From assembly GCA_004563195.1 (NCBI GenBank), contig SFTJ01000051.1, forward strand, positions 1 to 41,801: 41,801 nucleotides of DNA, written 5' to 3'. The position numbers and the translations under genes were made by a program. This stretch comes from a bacterium (GTDB lineage Bacteria > Bacteroidota > Bacteroidia > Bacteroidales > Muribaculaceae). Position 1 is the stretch's first letter. Every line of letters starts with the position of its first letter. The notes beneath the pieces are model-generated. The model did not search any database. It had not been told where the DNA came from and saw only the letters and a list, made by a program, of their open reading frames with translations. Below, piece by piece: positions 13,662-22,586 of the stretch.

Positions 13662-16600
13662 GTGGAAATCAACGAACTTTCAGACCTCTTTAACAGTGCG
13701 GCACGCACTGCGGCAGTGAAGCAACTGCTCTCGCACAAAGGCAAGAAACGAATAATGATAGACGGCTTGGCGGGCTCAGCCCCGGCAATGCTGTTTTCGC
13801 GCTTGCCTCGACGCAAAGTGCCGTATCTCATCGTTGCCAACGACCTCGATGAGGCAGGCTACCTATATCACGACCTCTGCCAGATAACCGACGACCACCA
13901 AGTGCTGATATTCCCTTCGGGATATAAGCGCGACATAAAATACGGGCAGAAGGACGCTCCCAACGAGATTTTGCGCACCGAGGTGCTCAACCGTTGGAGC
14001 GAAAGCAAAGAGCTGCGATGGGTGGTGACCTATCCCGAGGCCATAGCCGAGCGCGTGGCTGAGCGCCAAGATGTGGACCAAAACACCATAGCACTGCGCA
14101 GCGGCGGCGTGGCGGATATGAACCAAACAGCCAAGCGCCTGCGCGAACTCGGATTTGTGCAAGTGGATTACGTCTACGAGCCCGGGCAATTCTCGGTGAG
14201 AGGTTCGATTCTCGACGTCTATTCATTCAGCAATGAGTTGCCCTATCGCATCGACTTTTTCGGCGACGATATCGACAGCATTCGCACCTTCAATGTAGAA
14301 ACCCAACTCTCTGAGCAGAAGATAGATGAGGTGTTTGTGATGAGTAATAGCGGTTCGTCGGACTCACGCGGCGTGTCGCTGCTTCACTACATAGGCACCG
14401 ATGCCGTGGTGGTGTGCCACGATAGCGCGTGGATGCTCTCGCGAGTGAAAGATATATGTAGTCAGACCATCTCTGGCAGCGCCCTTGTAGCACAAGACTA
14501 CGATGCCGATGCCATGAGCAAGGTGGTGGATTACGACACCTTCGAACGCGAATTTGCCGATTTTTCGCTTATATCCTATCACCTTGGCGAGGCCCCAAAG
14601 GGCGATGAGAAAGCCCGAATGACGCTGAAATGCAGTCCTCAAGGCATCTATCATAAGAATTTTGAACTCATAGGGCAGTCGTTTACCAACTTTTTGCGCG
14701 ACGGCTACCGACTCATGATACTTTCCGACAGCGAGAAGCAAATCGACCGTCTGAAAGCCATTTTCGACGACCGCGGCGACGATATCACCTTCGTGCCCGT
14801 GCTGCGTACCCTCCACGAGGGATTTATCGACCACGACCTGAAGTTGTGCGTCTTTACCGACCATCAGATTTTCGACCGTTTCCACAAATACAGCCTCAAG
14901 AGCGACCGAGCCCGCGGCGGCAAATTGGCGCTTTCGCTCAAGGAACTCAACCAGATAGAGGTGGGTGACTATGTGGTGCACATCGACCACGGCGTGGGTC
15001 GCTTCGGCGGATTGGTGCGTACCGACATCAACGGCACGCCTCAGGAAATGATAAAACTCACCTATCTCAACAACGATGTGGTGTTTGTGTCGATTCACTC
15101 GCTGCACAAACTCTCGAAATATCGAGGCAAAGAGGGCGAGCCGCCACGCCTCAACAAACTGGGTAGCGGCGCTTGGAACAGAGTGAAGGAGCGCACCAAG
15201 AGCAAACTCAAGGACATAGCTCGCGACCTGATTCGCCTCTATGCCGCACGCAAGTCGCAGAAAGGTTTTGCCTTCTCGCCCGACGGATATATGCAGAACG
15301 AACTCGAGGCTTCGTTTATCTACGAAGATACCCCCGACCAACTCAAGGCTACCAATGCCGTGAAAGCCGATATGGAGAGCGAACGCCCTATGGACCGCCT
15401 GATATGTGGCGACGTGGGCTTCGGCAAGACCGAAATAGCCATTCGAGCTGCCTTCAAAGCCGCCATCGACGGCAAGCAGACTGCGGTGCTGGTGCCCACC
15501 ACGGTGCTCGCATTCCAGCACTATACCACCTTCCGCGACCGCTTGCGCGACTTCCCCGTGCGGGTGGAATATCTCAGCCGCGCCCGCAAGGCCAAGGATG
15601 TGACTCAGATAGCCGCCGACCTCGCCGAAGGCAAGATAGATATACTCATTGGCACGCATAAAATTCTTGGTAAAGGCATAAAATTCAAGGATTTAGGTTT
15701 GCTCGTGGTTGACGAAGAACAGAAATTCGGCGTGTCGGTGAAGGAGAAATTAAAGCAGATGAAGGTAAATGTGGATTCGCTCACCATGAGTGCTACACCC
15801 ATACCGCGCACCCTGCAATTTTCGCTTATGGGCGCGCGCGACCTGAGCACCCTCAACACCCCGCCTGCCAACCGCTATCCCATACTCACCTCGGTGAATA
15901 CCCTCGACGATGACATACTGCGCGAAGCCATCAATTTCGAGATGTCGCGCAACGGTCAGGTGTTTATCGTTAACAATCACATCGACGGCTTGTCGCACCT
16001 CGAGAATATGGTGCATCGCATAGTGCCCGATGCCCGCGTGGTGGTGGGCCATGGCCAGATGAAGCCCGAGAACCTCGAGCAAGTGATTATCGACTTCGCC
16101 AATCACGACTACGATGTGCTCATAGCCACCACCATCATCGAGAACGGCATCGATATGCCCAATGTCAACACCATTATCATCAACAATGCCCATTGCTTCG
16201 GTTTGAGCGCATTGCATCAGTTGCGCGGTCGTGTGGGACGCAGTTCACGCAAGGCCTTCTGCTATCTGCTTGTGCCTCCCGGCAATCCGTTGACGCCCGT
16301 ATCGCGACGCCGTCTGCAAGCCATTGAGAGTTTTTCCGACCTTGGCAGCGGCATACACATAGCCATGCAAGACCTCGACATACGCGGCGCCGGCAATCTG
16401 CTCGGAGCCGAACAAAGCGGTTTTATAGCCGATCTCGGCTACGAAACCTATCAGAAAATACTCCGCGAGGCAGTGTTCGAACTCTCCACCGAGGAGTTTG
16501 CCGACACATTTGCCGACCGCAAGGAGCAGCTTGCCGATGCCGAAGAGCAAGCTTTTGCATCCGACTGCGTGATAGAGAGCGACATGGAACTCATGTTCCC

Positions 16601-17021
16601 GGCGTCGTATGTGCCGCAAGAAGGCGAGCGCATAAGCTTGTATCAAGAACTCGACAATATGCAACGCGAGACCGATGTGCTCGAGTTCCGCAAGCGCCTG
16701 GAGGACCGCTTTGGTCGCATTCCGCACGAGGCAGCCGAACTGATACGCATAGTGTCGCTGCGCCGCATAGCACGCTCGCTCGGCATCGAAAAGGTGGTGC
16801 TCAAGCAGCATGGCATGTATATCTACTTCGTGGGTGAGGAAAATAAGGCATATTATCAGTCGGCAGCATTTGGCAGGATACTCAATTATCTGCAAGCCAA
16901 TCCGTTGCGATGCAAATTGCGCGAGGTGCGCGGCAAGCACTCCATGCTCATATCCGATGTGCCCACCGTGCAGGAAGCTGTGGCGATATTGGGCGGAATC
17001 ACGCAGCTGCAATCGGTGTAA
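13662..17021 (+). CDS. mfd: Transcription-repair coupling factor Mfd
   Basis: About 1119 residues, near the 1148 of the E. coli protein. It releases stalled RNA polymerase at DNA lesions and recruits UvrA. In order: UvrB-like N-terminal domains with FSVRGSILDVYS, the RNA-polymerase-binding domain at about 430-490 (EVGDYVVHIDHGVGRFGGL), the helicase with Walker A GDVGFGKTE (about 582), the DEEQ box (about 683), SATPIPRTL, and motif VI LRGRVGRSSR (about 850), then the C-terminal TRCF domain. I chose the GTG at 13662, 10 nt after the protease stop, because the protein then begins with EINELSDLF as relatives do. Earlier in-frame TTG 13605 and ATG 13614 would overlap the protease gene. Confidence 0.95.
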   Translation: MEINELSDLFNSAARTAAVKQLLSHKGKKRIMIDGLAGSAPAMLFSRLPRRKVPYLIVANDLDEAGYLYHDLCQITDDHQVLIFPSGYKRDIKYGQKDAPNEILRTEVLNRWSESKELRWVVTYPEAIAERVAERQDVDQNTIALRSGGVADMNQTAKRLRELGFVQVDYVYEPGQFSVRGSILDVYSFSNELPYRIDFFGDDIDSIRTFNVETQLSEQKIDEVFVMSNSGSSDSRGVSLLHYIGTDAVVVCHDSAWMLSRVKDICSQTISGSALVAQDYDADAMSKVVDYDTFEREFADFSLISYHLGEAPKGDEKARMTLKCSPQGIYHKNFELIGQSFTNFLRDGYRLMILSDSEKQIDRLKAIFDDRGDDITFVPVLRTLHEGFIDHDLKLCVFTDHQIFDRFHKYSLKSDRARGGKLALSLKELNQIEVGDYVVHIDHGVGRFGGLVRTDINGTPQEMIKLTYLNNDVVFVSIHSLHKLSKYRGKEGEPPRLNKLGSGAWNRVKERTKSKLKDIARDLIRLYAARKSQKGFAFSPDGYMQNELEASFIYEDTPDQLKATNAVKADMESERPMDRLICGDVGFGKTEIAIRAAFKAAIDGKQTAVLVPTTVLAFQHYTTFRDRLRDFPVRVEYLSRARKAKDVTQIAADLAEGKIDILIGTHKILGKGIKFKDLGLLVVDEEQKFGVSVKEKLKQMKVNVDSLTMSATPIPRTLQFSLMGARDLSTLNTPPANRYPILTSVNTLDDDILREAINFEMSRNGQVFIVNNHIDGLSHLENMVHRIVPDARVVVGHGQMKPENLEQVIIDFANHDYDVLIATTIIENGIDMPNVNTIIINNAHCFGLSALHQLRGRVGRSSRKAFCYLLVPPGNPLTPVSRRRLQAIESFSDLGSGIHIAMQDLDIRGAGNLLGAEQSGFIADLGYETYQKILREAVFELSTEEFADTFADRKEQLADAEEQAFASDCVIESDMELMFPASYVPQEGERISLYQELDNMQRETDVLEFRKRLEDRFGRIPHEAAELIRIVSLRRIARSLGIEKVVLKQHGMYIYFVGEENKAYYQSAAFGRILNYLQANPLRCKLREVRGKHSMLISDVPTVQEAVAILGGITQLQSV

Positions 17022-17127
17022 ACAGCCTTTGCCGAGGCAATCGCAGCTTGTGGTGAATATGTCGACGACATTTTGCACACTTTTTTTGTTCAAAATGGCA
17101 CTGATGCTGTTCTAATTGGAGTGTGCC

Positions 17128-17159
17128 TTTGTATAGTTTGGTAAAATATAATAATTTTG
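17128..17159 (+). promoter_or_regulatory. Promoter of the dihydrouridine synthase gene
   Basis: TTTG (17128-17131), 20 nt, then TAATTTTG (17152-17159), a full match to the Bacteroidetes consensus. It lies 27 nt before ATG 17186 and so supports that start over an earlier in-frame codon at 17123. Confidence 0.7.
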
Positions 17160-17185
17160 TACGACAAAATTTCAGACAGGAAGAA

Positions 17186-18169
17186 ATGAAGATAGGAAAC
17201 ATTGATTTAGGCCCCCGTCCGGTGATGTTGGCTCCCATGGAGGACGTTACCGACCCCTCGTTCCGACTGATTTGTCGCGAGCAGGGTGCCGATATGGTGT
17301 ACACCGAGTTTGTTTCTGCCGATGCACTGATAAGAAACATCAACAGCACCACCCGAAAGCTTTGCATACAAGCCGGAGAGCGCCCTGCGGCGATTCAAAT
17401 CTACGGCCGAGATGTGGATTCGATGGTGGAGGCTGCCAAGATAGCCGAGGCTGCCGGTCCCGACATCCTCGACATCAATTTCGGCTGTCCGGTAAAGAAA
17501 GTGGCTAACAAAGGAGCCGGTTCGGGCATGCTTCGCAACATACCGTTGCTGCTCGAAATAACGCGCGCCGTGGTGAATGCGGTGAAGATTCCGGTGACGG
17601 TGAAAACCCGCCTCGGGTGGGATTGCAATAATCTGATAATCACCACACTTGCCGAGCAGTTGCAGGATTGCGGCATACAGGCACTAACCATTCACGGACG
17701 CACCCGGTCGCAGATGTATACCGGCGAAGCCGACTGGACTCTCATAGGCGAGGTGAAGAATAATCCACGCATACATATCCCCATCATCGGCAACGGAGAT
17801 ATCACCACTCCGCAGAAGTTGGCTGAATATTATGACCGCTATGGTGTGGACGGCATAATGGTGGGCAGAGCATCGATAGGGTGTCCGTGGATATTCCGCG
17901 AGATGAAATATTACCTTGAGCATGGCACACCGATAGAGGGCCTTGACTCGCACTACAAGATGGGTCTGCTGCGCCGCCAAATCGACGAAAGTATCGACCG
18001 AATAGATGAGTATCGAGGCATCTTGCACATACGCCGCCACCTGGCTGCAACGCCCCTGTTTAAGGGGATACCCAATTTCCGCGACACGCGTGTGGCTATG
18101 CTGCAAGCCAATACGTTCGCCGAACTCAATGACATATTGAATCATATCGAAAACGATATATTAACATAA
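17186..18169 (+). CDS. dusB: tRNA-dihydrouridine synthase (DusB-type)
   Basis: 327 residues, a TIM-barrel flavoenzyme that reduces uridine to dihydrouridine in the tRNA D-loop using FMN and NADPH. Visible motifs: the N-terminal MLAPMEDVTDPSFRL, TEFVSADAL, the catalytic loop DINFGCPVKKVANKGAGSGM with the proton-donor Cys at about 100, VKTRLGWD, HGRTRSQMYTGEADW, and the FMN phosphate strands IPIIGNGDITTP and GVDGIMVGRASIG. The short C-terminal helical domain holds the HIRRHL segment. The start follows GACAGGAAGAA and the promoter just upstream. The symbol is given by general resemblance to DusB; other Dus subfamilies are possible. Confidence 0.9.
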   Translation: MKIGNIDLGPRPVMLAPMEDVTDPSFRLICREQGADMVYTEFVSADALIRNINSTTRKLCIQAGERPAAIQIYGRDVDSMVEAAKIAEAAGPDILDINFGCPVKKVANKGAGSGMLRNIPLLLEITRAVVNAVKIPVTVKTRLGWDCNNLIITTLAEQLQDCGIQALTIHGRTRSQMYTGEADWTLIGEVKNNPRIHIPIIGNGDITTPQKLAEYYDRYGVDGIMVGRASIGCPWIFREMKYYLEHGTPIEGLDSHYKMGLLRRQIDESIDRIDEYRGILHIRRHLAATPLFKGIPNFRDTRVAMLQANTFAELNDILNHIENDILT

Positions 18170-18225
18170 ATCGACTATATAATTAAAAAGGGAAATTAAA
18201 AAAACAAATTTAGGCTAATTGCGAA

Positions 18226-18930
18226 ATGAAAAGGAAATTGATTTTTTTGCTGATGCTCGGCGTGATGAGCTCCGCTATGGCAGCCGTGCATCGTTATGAG
18301 AAGAATTTTGGCGAAATTCGTCATGTGCGAGTGCTCAACGACATCGACGTGGATGTGGTTTGCGATGCCGATTCGGCAGGAATCGTGGTGTTTTTTGCCA
18401 ATAGCGAAGCCGTGGATCGATTGCTATTTGAGAACAACACAAAGGGCCGCCTCACCATACAGACCGACAACACCAACAACCCCGTGGCGTTGCCTCGTGT
18501 GAAGGTGTTTGTGGGCGAACCCGAAAGTGTGGAAAACAGCAGCGACGGCACTGTTACACTCGATGCTAAATCAAAGAATGTCAGCGAAATAAAACTTAAA
18601 ATATCGGGCAACGGAAAGCTTATTGCCAAGAACATAGAAGCCACTATAGTTAACGCCTCCATCAACACCGGAAAGGGCGAGATAGAACTTAACGGCAAGT
18701 GTCAGAAACTCGAAGCCAGCAATGTGGGCAAGGGCGAAATCAATGCATACGAACTCATGTCGAAGGACGTGTCGTGCCGCATAGTTGGAACCGGCAGAGT
18801 GTTGTGCGCCGTAGATGGCGGCGAACTCTATCTGCGAGGCTCGGGTACAGGAAAACTCCTGTATAAAGGTACCCCGTCGAAGGTGACCGTAAAGCAGATA
18901 GGAACACTCAAAGCCGTGGCTGCAGAATAG
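18226..18930 (+). CDS. DUF2807 (GIN-type beta-helical) secreted protein
   Basis: 234 residues with a signal peptide of about 20 residues (LIFLLMLGVMSSAMA). The rest is the DUF2807 head domain, a small right-handed beta-helix found widely in Bacteroidetes. Regular strands with Gly turns are seen: SEIKLKISGNGKLIAKNIEA, INTGKGEIELNG, NVGKGEINAYEL and LRGSGTGKLLYKG. The function is unknown; a role at the cell surface or as an adhesin head is often proposed. It lies 56 nt after the dus gene and is followed by a strong terminator, so it is probably the last gene of that transcript. Confidence 0.85.
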   Translation: MKRKLIFLLMLGVMSSAMAAVHRYEKNFGEIRHVRVLNDIDVDVVCDADSAGIVVFFANSEAVDRLLFENNTKGRLTIQTDNTNNPVALPRVKVFVGEPESVENSSDGTVTLDAKSKNVSEIKLKISGNGKLIAKNIEATIVNASINTGKGEIELNGKCQKLEASNVGKGEINAYELMSKDVSCRIVGTGRVLCAVDGGELYLRGSGTGKLLYKGTPSKVTVKQIGTLKAVAAE

Positions 18931-18992
18931 CGCAAAAACTGCGATTGGTTGCAGAAAATCGCTATATAACGAATCTACGATTTTTACATATT

Positions 18993-19029
18993 AAGCATCC
19001 CGAAACCTAACCGTTTCGGGATGCTTTTT
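18993..19029 (+). terminator. Intrinsic terminator after the DUF2807 gene
   Basis: AAGCATCCCGAAA and TTTCGGGATGCTT form a 13-bp stem around a CCTAACCG loop, followed by a T-run. Confidence 0.88.
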
Positions 19030-19396
19030 ACATTTCAGCCCCCGGATTTTCGGTATTTTTCGTGCGTTTATTTTTGGAAGAAATTGTTTGAAAAATTAAA
19101 GTGCAGATAATCAGTAAGATAAAATTTTTTACAAACTTTTAAATGTTAAATGGCGTGTTAATTTTGGTAAATCGTTTCTTAAAGCCCAAAAAATATTAGG
19201 AAAGCGTATATAGGCGGTTATAACTTTGTGGCATCGGAAACGCAAACGAAAACTTGATAAGGCGTGACGATATCACGATAAGGAACGAAGAAAGAAAATA
19301 AAAATTGTTGGTAACTTGATAAGAAAAGTTCCTCATCGCGAACGAGAATTAGTAAATTAAATTATTTAGTAAATCGATAGAATTAAGGATTGCGTT
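19030..19396 (+). promoter_or_regulatory. Promoter and long leader of the T9SS cargo gene
   Basis: No gene in this stretch. TAACTTTG (19221-19228) matches the -7 box, with a weak TTAG in place of the -33 TTTG. The leader would be about 160 nt. It holds a CGTGA-CGATA-TCACG hairpin near 19263-19277 and a direct repeat AACTTGATAAG (about 19251 and 19315). Its length and structure hint at control of mRNA stability or translation. Confidence 0.45.
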
Positions 19397-20479
19397 ATGA
19401 AAAAATCGTTTTTAACATTGGTAGCAGCATTAGTATTGTTTAATGCAAACGTATTTGCCGGCTCACTTCGTACCGGCGGTAAGACTCTCGTTGAGTCAGG
19501 TAGAACCACTGAACTCGCCTCTTGGTTGAAAGACATCTGTGGCGCTACAGGTTCGGGTACGTCTTACACCATTACCACCACTCCAAACAACAACGTAGGT
19601 GATGTATACTTCGTAGGAATCAACAACTATTGGGTGGGTAACATTAGTGGCGAATACTCAGTTTACGACCAAGTTAACAGCGGCGTAACGCTAATCGACA
19701 AGGTTCAAGACGATAGCAAGCAAGAGACCTCTACAGGTACGTTCTACACCTATCAAGCCAAGAACGCCAATAAGTTCTTCTTCATAGTTCGTGCCAAAAA
19801 GGCAAAATCAGGTCAGACTTGGAATGACGATATGGCATTTGCTTACTACAACGAATATAGCTACGTAGATGAAAGCAAGGCCGGAAGCATCGGTTACTCC
19901 GATCTGACAGCAAAGTGGAACAACCTGAAGGACGGCGAACCCTTCCCGGCACCACACGACTGCGACACATCGCTCGAAACCAACCACTATATCACTCTCA
20001 ACGACAAGGAAGACGACGAAGCTCCTCTCCACAACTTCACAGCTTTCTTGTATGTTCCAAGCACAACCACATCGTATGAAAAAGGCGATATTTATTATGT
20101 GTCTAATAATGGCAGATATAAAGTTAATAACATAACAGAAGATTTGTATTGCATAGATGAGGATGGTGATTATGTATCATTCAAAAAGGAATATAGGGGT
20201 GAAAAATACTCTACCACCAAGCCTTGGAGTAATTATAAAGCAGTTCAGACTTACAAGAAAAAGGCAGTGCCTTACGTATTCTTCTACAACGTGACAATGG
20301 CAGAGGCAACTCTTCAGGCAAACGGAAATACAGGCAACGCATGCAACTACAACGTAGCACTCAACTGGAGCACCGTATTCGACAAGTATGCTGAAAACGA
20401 GGTTCAAAAGGCCACACAATACGACACAATGAAAGAGCCTACTGGGAAGAAGTATCTCCGGCAAGCCTCAAGGAAGTGA
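19397..20479 (+). CDS. Secreted T9SS cargo protein, N-terminal part (gene split by frameshift)
   Basis: 360 codons starting with a signal peptide (KSFLTLVAALVLFNANVFA). The sequence is rich in Asn, Thr and Tyr, as in secreted adhesins or glycan-binding proteins, and no known domain was recognised. The frame is right up to about position 20430 (EVQKATQYDT) but then gives a 14-residue tail that looks random. The next frame, entered by a -1 shift, continues with ERAYWEEVSPASLKEVSGND and runs into the downstream frame. The two frames are thus one gene of about 890 codons. Codon use is strongly biased to AAC, GAC, CTC and GAA, except at about 20075-20255 where AT-rich codons take over. Lesion or sequencing error cannot be told apart here. 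Confidence 0.75.
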   Translation: MKKSFLTLVAALVLFNANVFAGSLRTGGKTLVESGRTTELASWLKDICGATGSGTSYTITTTPNNNVGDVYFVGINNYWVGNISGEYSVYDQVNSGVTLIDKVQDDSKQETSTGTFYTYQAKNANKFFFIVRAKKAKSGQTWNDDMAFAYYNEYSYVDESKAGSIGYSDLTAKWNNLKDGEPFPAPHDCDTSLETNHYITLNDKEDDEAPLHNFTAFLYVPSTTTSYEKGDIYYVSNNGRYKVNNITEDLYCIDEDGDYVSFKKEYRGEKYSTTKPWSNYKAVQTYKKKAVPYVFFYNVTMAEATLQANGNTGNACNYNVALNWSTVFDKYAENEVQKATQYDTMKEPTGKKYLRQASRK

Positions 20480-22071
20480 GCGGCAACGATGTACGTAGTA
20501 CTGCAGGCAAGAAATTCGTTGACACCGAACTCAAGGACTTCGACGAAACCACCAAGGTGATAGGTTACACAGTATACTATCGCGTTCGTTCGCAAGTGAT
20601 GAAGAGCGACATCAATGCCAAGATGGCTGAAACACAGTCGAACATCGTTACAGTGAACATACCGGGCACCGCTCCATTCTCATTGACTCTTCTCTCGGGC
20701 GGCACTTCGAAATACGATCCTACAGCAAACAATAAAGCCGGTGCCAACACATTCCGCAACAGCCTCGTGGCAGCCGAAACAGCAGCACACGCAGCAGTGA
20801 CATTGGCTGAAGGTGCAGAACTCTCGCTCATCCGTGTTGACGAAAGCAATGCTCAAGGTGTGGCAGTAAAGACCGTGAAAGTAACCGACGCAAACATCTC
20901 GCTTGCCGAGCTCGTGGCTCAGATAGCCAACAATGCCGAAACCGGTGCTTACACCGAAGAATTTACCACTAAAGCAGGCGAAAGCAAGGACGCTACCTAC
21001 CAGTTGGTATTGAAAGTGCCTGCAGGCAACGACTTCGAAGAACACTACTCTAACAAAGCCACCATCGCTAACGCTAAGGTGAATGCATTGGCAGTTGAAG
21101 CTCACCGCTCGGGTACTCCTGACGAAAACAAGAGCGACATCGACGAAACTTTCCACAACGAAGTGGAGTTCACTCCAGCCAACACCGGTATCGGCACAGG
21201 CTACTACATCTACCGCAACGGCGAACAGATTGCCGACTTGGTTGACAACGGAAACGGCACTTTCTCGCTCCGCAACACTACCGAAGAAATTGCATTGAAC
21301 TCTGAGGGTAAATTGGTTTACACCGACTTTGTAGATAATGCTCCTATCGCAATAGGCGAAACCGGCAACGGCAACTACGTGGCAAGTTGGGGTTACTCAG
21401 TGGCTCACTACGACGATAGCAAAAACACCTACGGCAGCGCAAGCGCCCCAGTAACCTACACAGGTGCTCAAAACGAATTGGTGGTTAATACCAACGGTAG
21501 CATAGCTGCAGCTCTCATCCCATCGAACGGTACAATCTACGTAAGCACAAAAGTTAACTGGGCTGCAAAGAACTACTACAGCGACACTCAAGCACAATCA
21601 TACAGCGTATATCGTCGCATCAAAGGCGAAGAAACTGAATATCAGTTGATGAAAACAGTAGACGCTACTACTACCGAAGTGGAAGTAATCGACATCTACG
21701 AACGCGAAGCAGGCAAGACCGGCAAGCTCGCCATCAACGAAGTGAAGACCTACGACTTCTACGTGACAATGAACACTACCAACAACGAGCTCAAGAACTC
21801 GCAAGTGTACACTCCAACAATCTCGGCAGGTGCTATCTTCACAGGCATCGACGAAGTGGAAATGGCTGAAATCGACGTTACAGTAGCCAATGGCATCGTA
21901 ACAGTGAACGGCGTGGAAGGCAAGATAGCTATCTACAGCATAAACGGTCAGGAAGTAGCAATGGCTGAAGGCGACGGCGCAACTACCGAAATCGACGTCA
22001 CCTCGTTGGAAAAGGGCGTTTACGTAGTGAAAGCTGATAATATGAAATCTACAAAGATCCTTATAAAGTGA
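20476..22071 (+). CDS. Secreted T9SS cargo protein, C-terminal part with type A sorting domain
   Basis: 531 codons in a frame one base back from the previous entry. The apparent GTG start at 20476 is probably not used: the frame is open and protein-like further upstream, from about 20431, and no start signal is seen. The body has beta-sandwich-like repeats with patterns such as GYYIYRNGEQIADL, suggesting fibronectin-III-like modules. The last 75 residues are a T9SS type A sorting domain: VANGIVTVNG, GKIAIYSINGQEVA, IDVTSLEKGVYVVKAD and the basic end STKILIK. The protein should pass through the outer membrane by the Por system and stay on the surface or be released. A terminator follows 28 nt after the stop. 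Confidence 0.8.
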   Translation: MSGNDVRSTAGKKFVDTELKDFDETTKVIGYTVYYRVRSQVMKSDINAKMAETQSNIVTVNIPGTAPFSLTLLSGGTSKYDPTANNKAGANTFRNSLVAAETAAHAAVTLAEGAELSLIRVDESNAQGVAVKTVKVTDANISLAELVAQIANNAETGAYTEEFTTKAGESKDATYQLVLKVPAGNDFEEHYSNKATIANAKVNALAVEAHRSGTPDENKSDIDETFHNEVEFTPANTGIGTGYYIYRNGEQIADLVDNGNGTFSLRNTTEEIALNSEGKLVYTDFVDNAPIAIGETGNGNYVASWGYSVAHYDDSKNTYGSASAPVTYTGAQNELVVNTNGSIAAALIPSNGTIYVSTKVNWAAKNYYSDTQAQSYSVYRRIKGEETEYQLMKTVDATTTEVEVIDIYEREAGKTGKLAINEVKTYDFYVTMNTTNNELKNSQVYTPTISAGAIFTGIDEVEMAEIDVTVANGIVTVNGVEGKIAIYSINGQEVAMAEGDGATTEIDVTSLEKGVYVVKADNMKSTKILIK

Positions 22072-22098
22072 TTTACTAAGAATATGTAAAAAACGAAG

Positions 22099-22130
22099 AG
22101 TGGCGGTGCTCGTGAGAGTACCGCCACTTT
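22099..22130 (+). terminator. Intrinsic terminator after the T9SS cargo gene
   Basis: AGTGGCGGT and ACCGCCACT form a 9-bp GC-rich stem with a further CTC/GAG pairing inside. The following T-run is short (TTT), so efficiency may depend on the stem. Confidence 0.7.
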
Positions 22131-22131
22131 G

Positions 22132-22191
22132 CTATATATATAAATAATGTGTAAACCGACTTTTTGTTCCCTATATATAAATAATGTGTAG
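22132..22191. repeat. Short direct repeat (TATATATAAATAATGTGTA)
   Basis: The 19-nt sequence TATATATAAATAATGTGTA occurs twice, about 39 nt apart, between two converging transcripts. No function is evident. Confidence 0.5.
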
Positions 22192-22205
22192 ACGTGAGGC
22201 TGTGT

Positions 22206-22586
22206 TTACCAGCCGAAGATGTTGCGGCTCAGCCACCAGGCAATCACCGCTACGAATATGCCCCAAATGAAGGCGGGCTTATTAACGGCGCAATAAAATC
22301 GAGGAAATCGCGAGCGTGTAAATTCGGCGAAGGTGTAAACCGCCAAAACGGGTAACGACACCACCATCATGGCATTGAAATGCCACGCCGTGGCTAAATC
22401 GCCGTGCAGAATAGCGTGGATGGCGCGTTGCGAGCCACATCCCGGGCAACGCCAACCGGTGATGCTCAGAAATGGGCATCGCGGAAAGAAACCATTGAGC
22501 GAGGGGTCGTAGAAATAATATATGCCGGCAGCGCACAGCAATGCCACTGCCACGAGCGCAATCATTATTATGTGCCGGGTGCTCAT
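22206..22586 (-). CDS. DUF2752 membrane protein
   Basis: 126 residues. The DUF2752 signature is clear at about 43-60: ITGWRCPGCGSQRAIHAIL, with two Cys in C-P-G-C-G, followed by HGDLATAWHFNAM. Three hydrophobic helices are seen, one at the N-terminus, one around VVSLPVLAVYTFAEF and one at the C-terminal end. The family is a small inner-membrane protein of unknown role; the Cys pair could bind metal or form a disulfide. Its ATG overlaps the stop of the upstream GYF/CD225 gene in an ATGA, so the two are translationally coupled and probably work together. Confidence 0.87.
   Translation of the reverse strand: MSTRHIIMIALVAVALLCAAGIYYFYDPSLNGFFPRCPFLSITGWRCPGCGSQRAIHAILHGDLATAWHFNAMMVVSLPVLAVYTFAEFTRSRFPRFYCAVNKPAFIWGIFVAVIAWWLSRNIFGW

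Noticed and set aside
14364..15659. Long minus-strand open frame opposite mfd (431 codons), and similar ones opposite the S41 and GH29 genes
   Set aside because: They mirror well-supported genes with clear motifs; their products have no family features and arise from codon bias on the other strand.
20402..20440. Programmed -1 frameshift in the T9SS cargo gene
   Set aside because: No X-XXY-YYZ slippery heptamer or downstream hairpin is evident; a simple indel is more likely.
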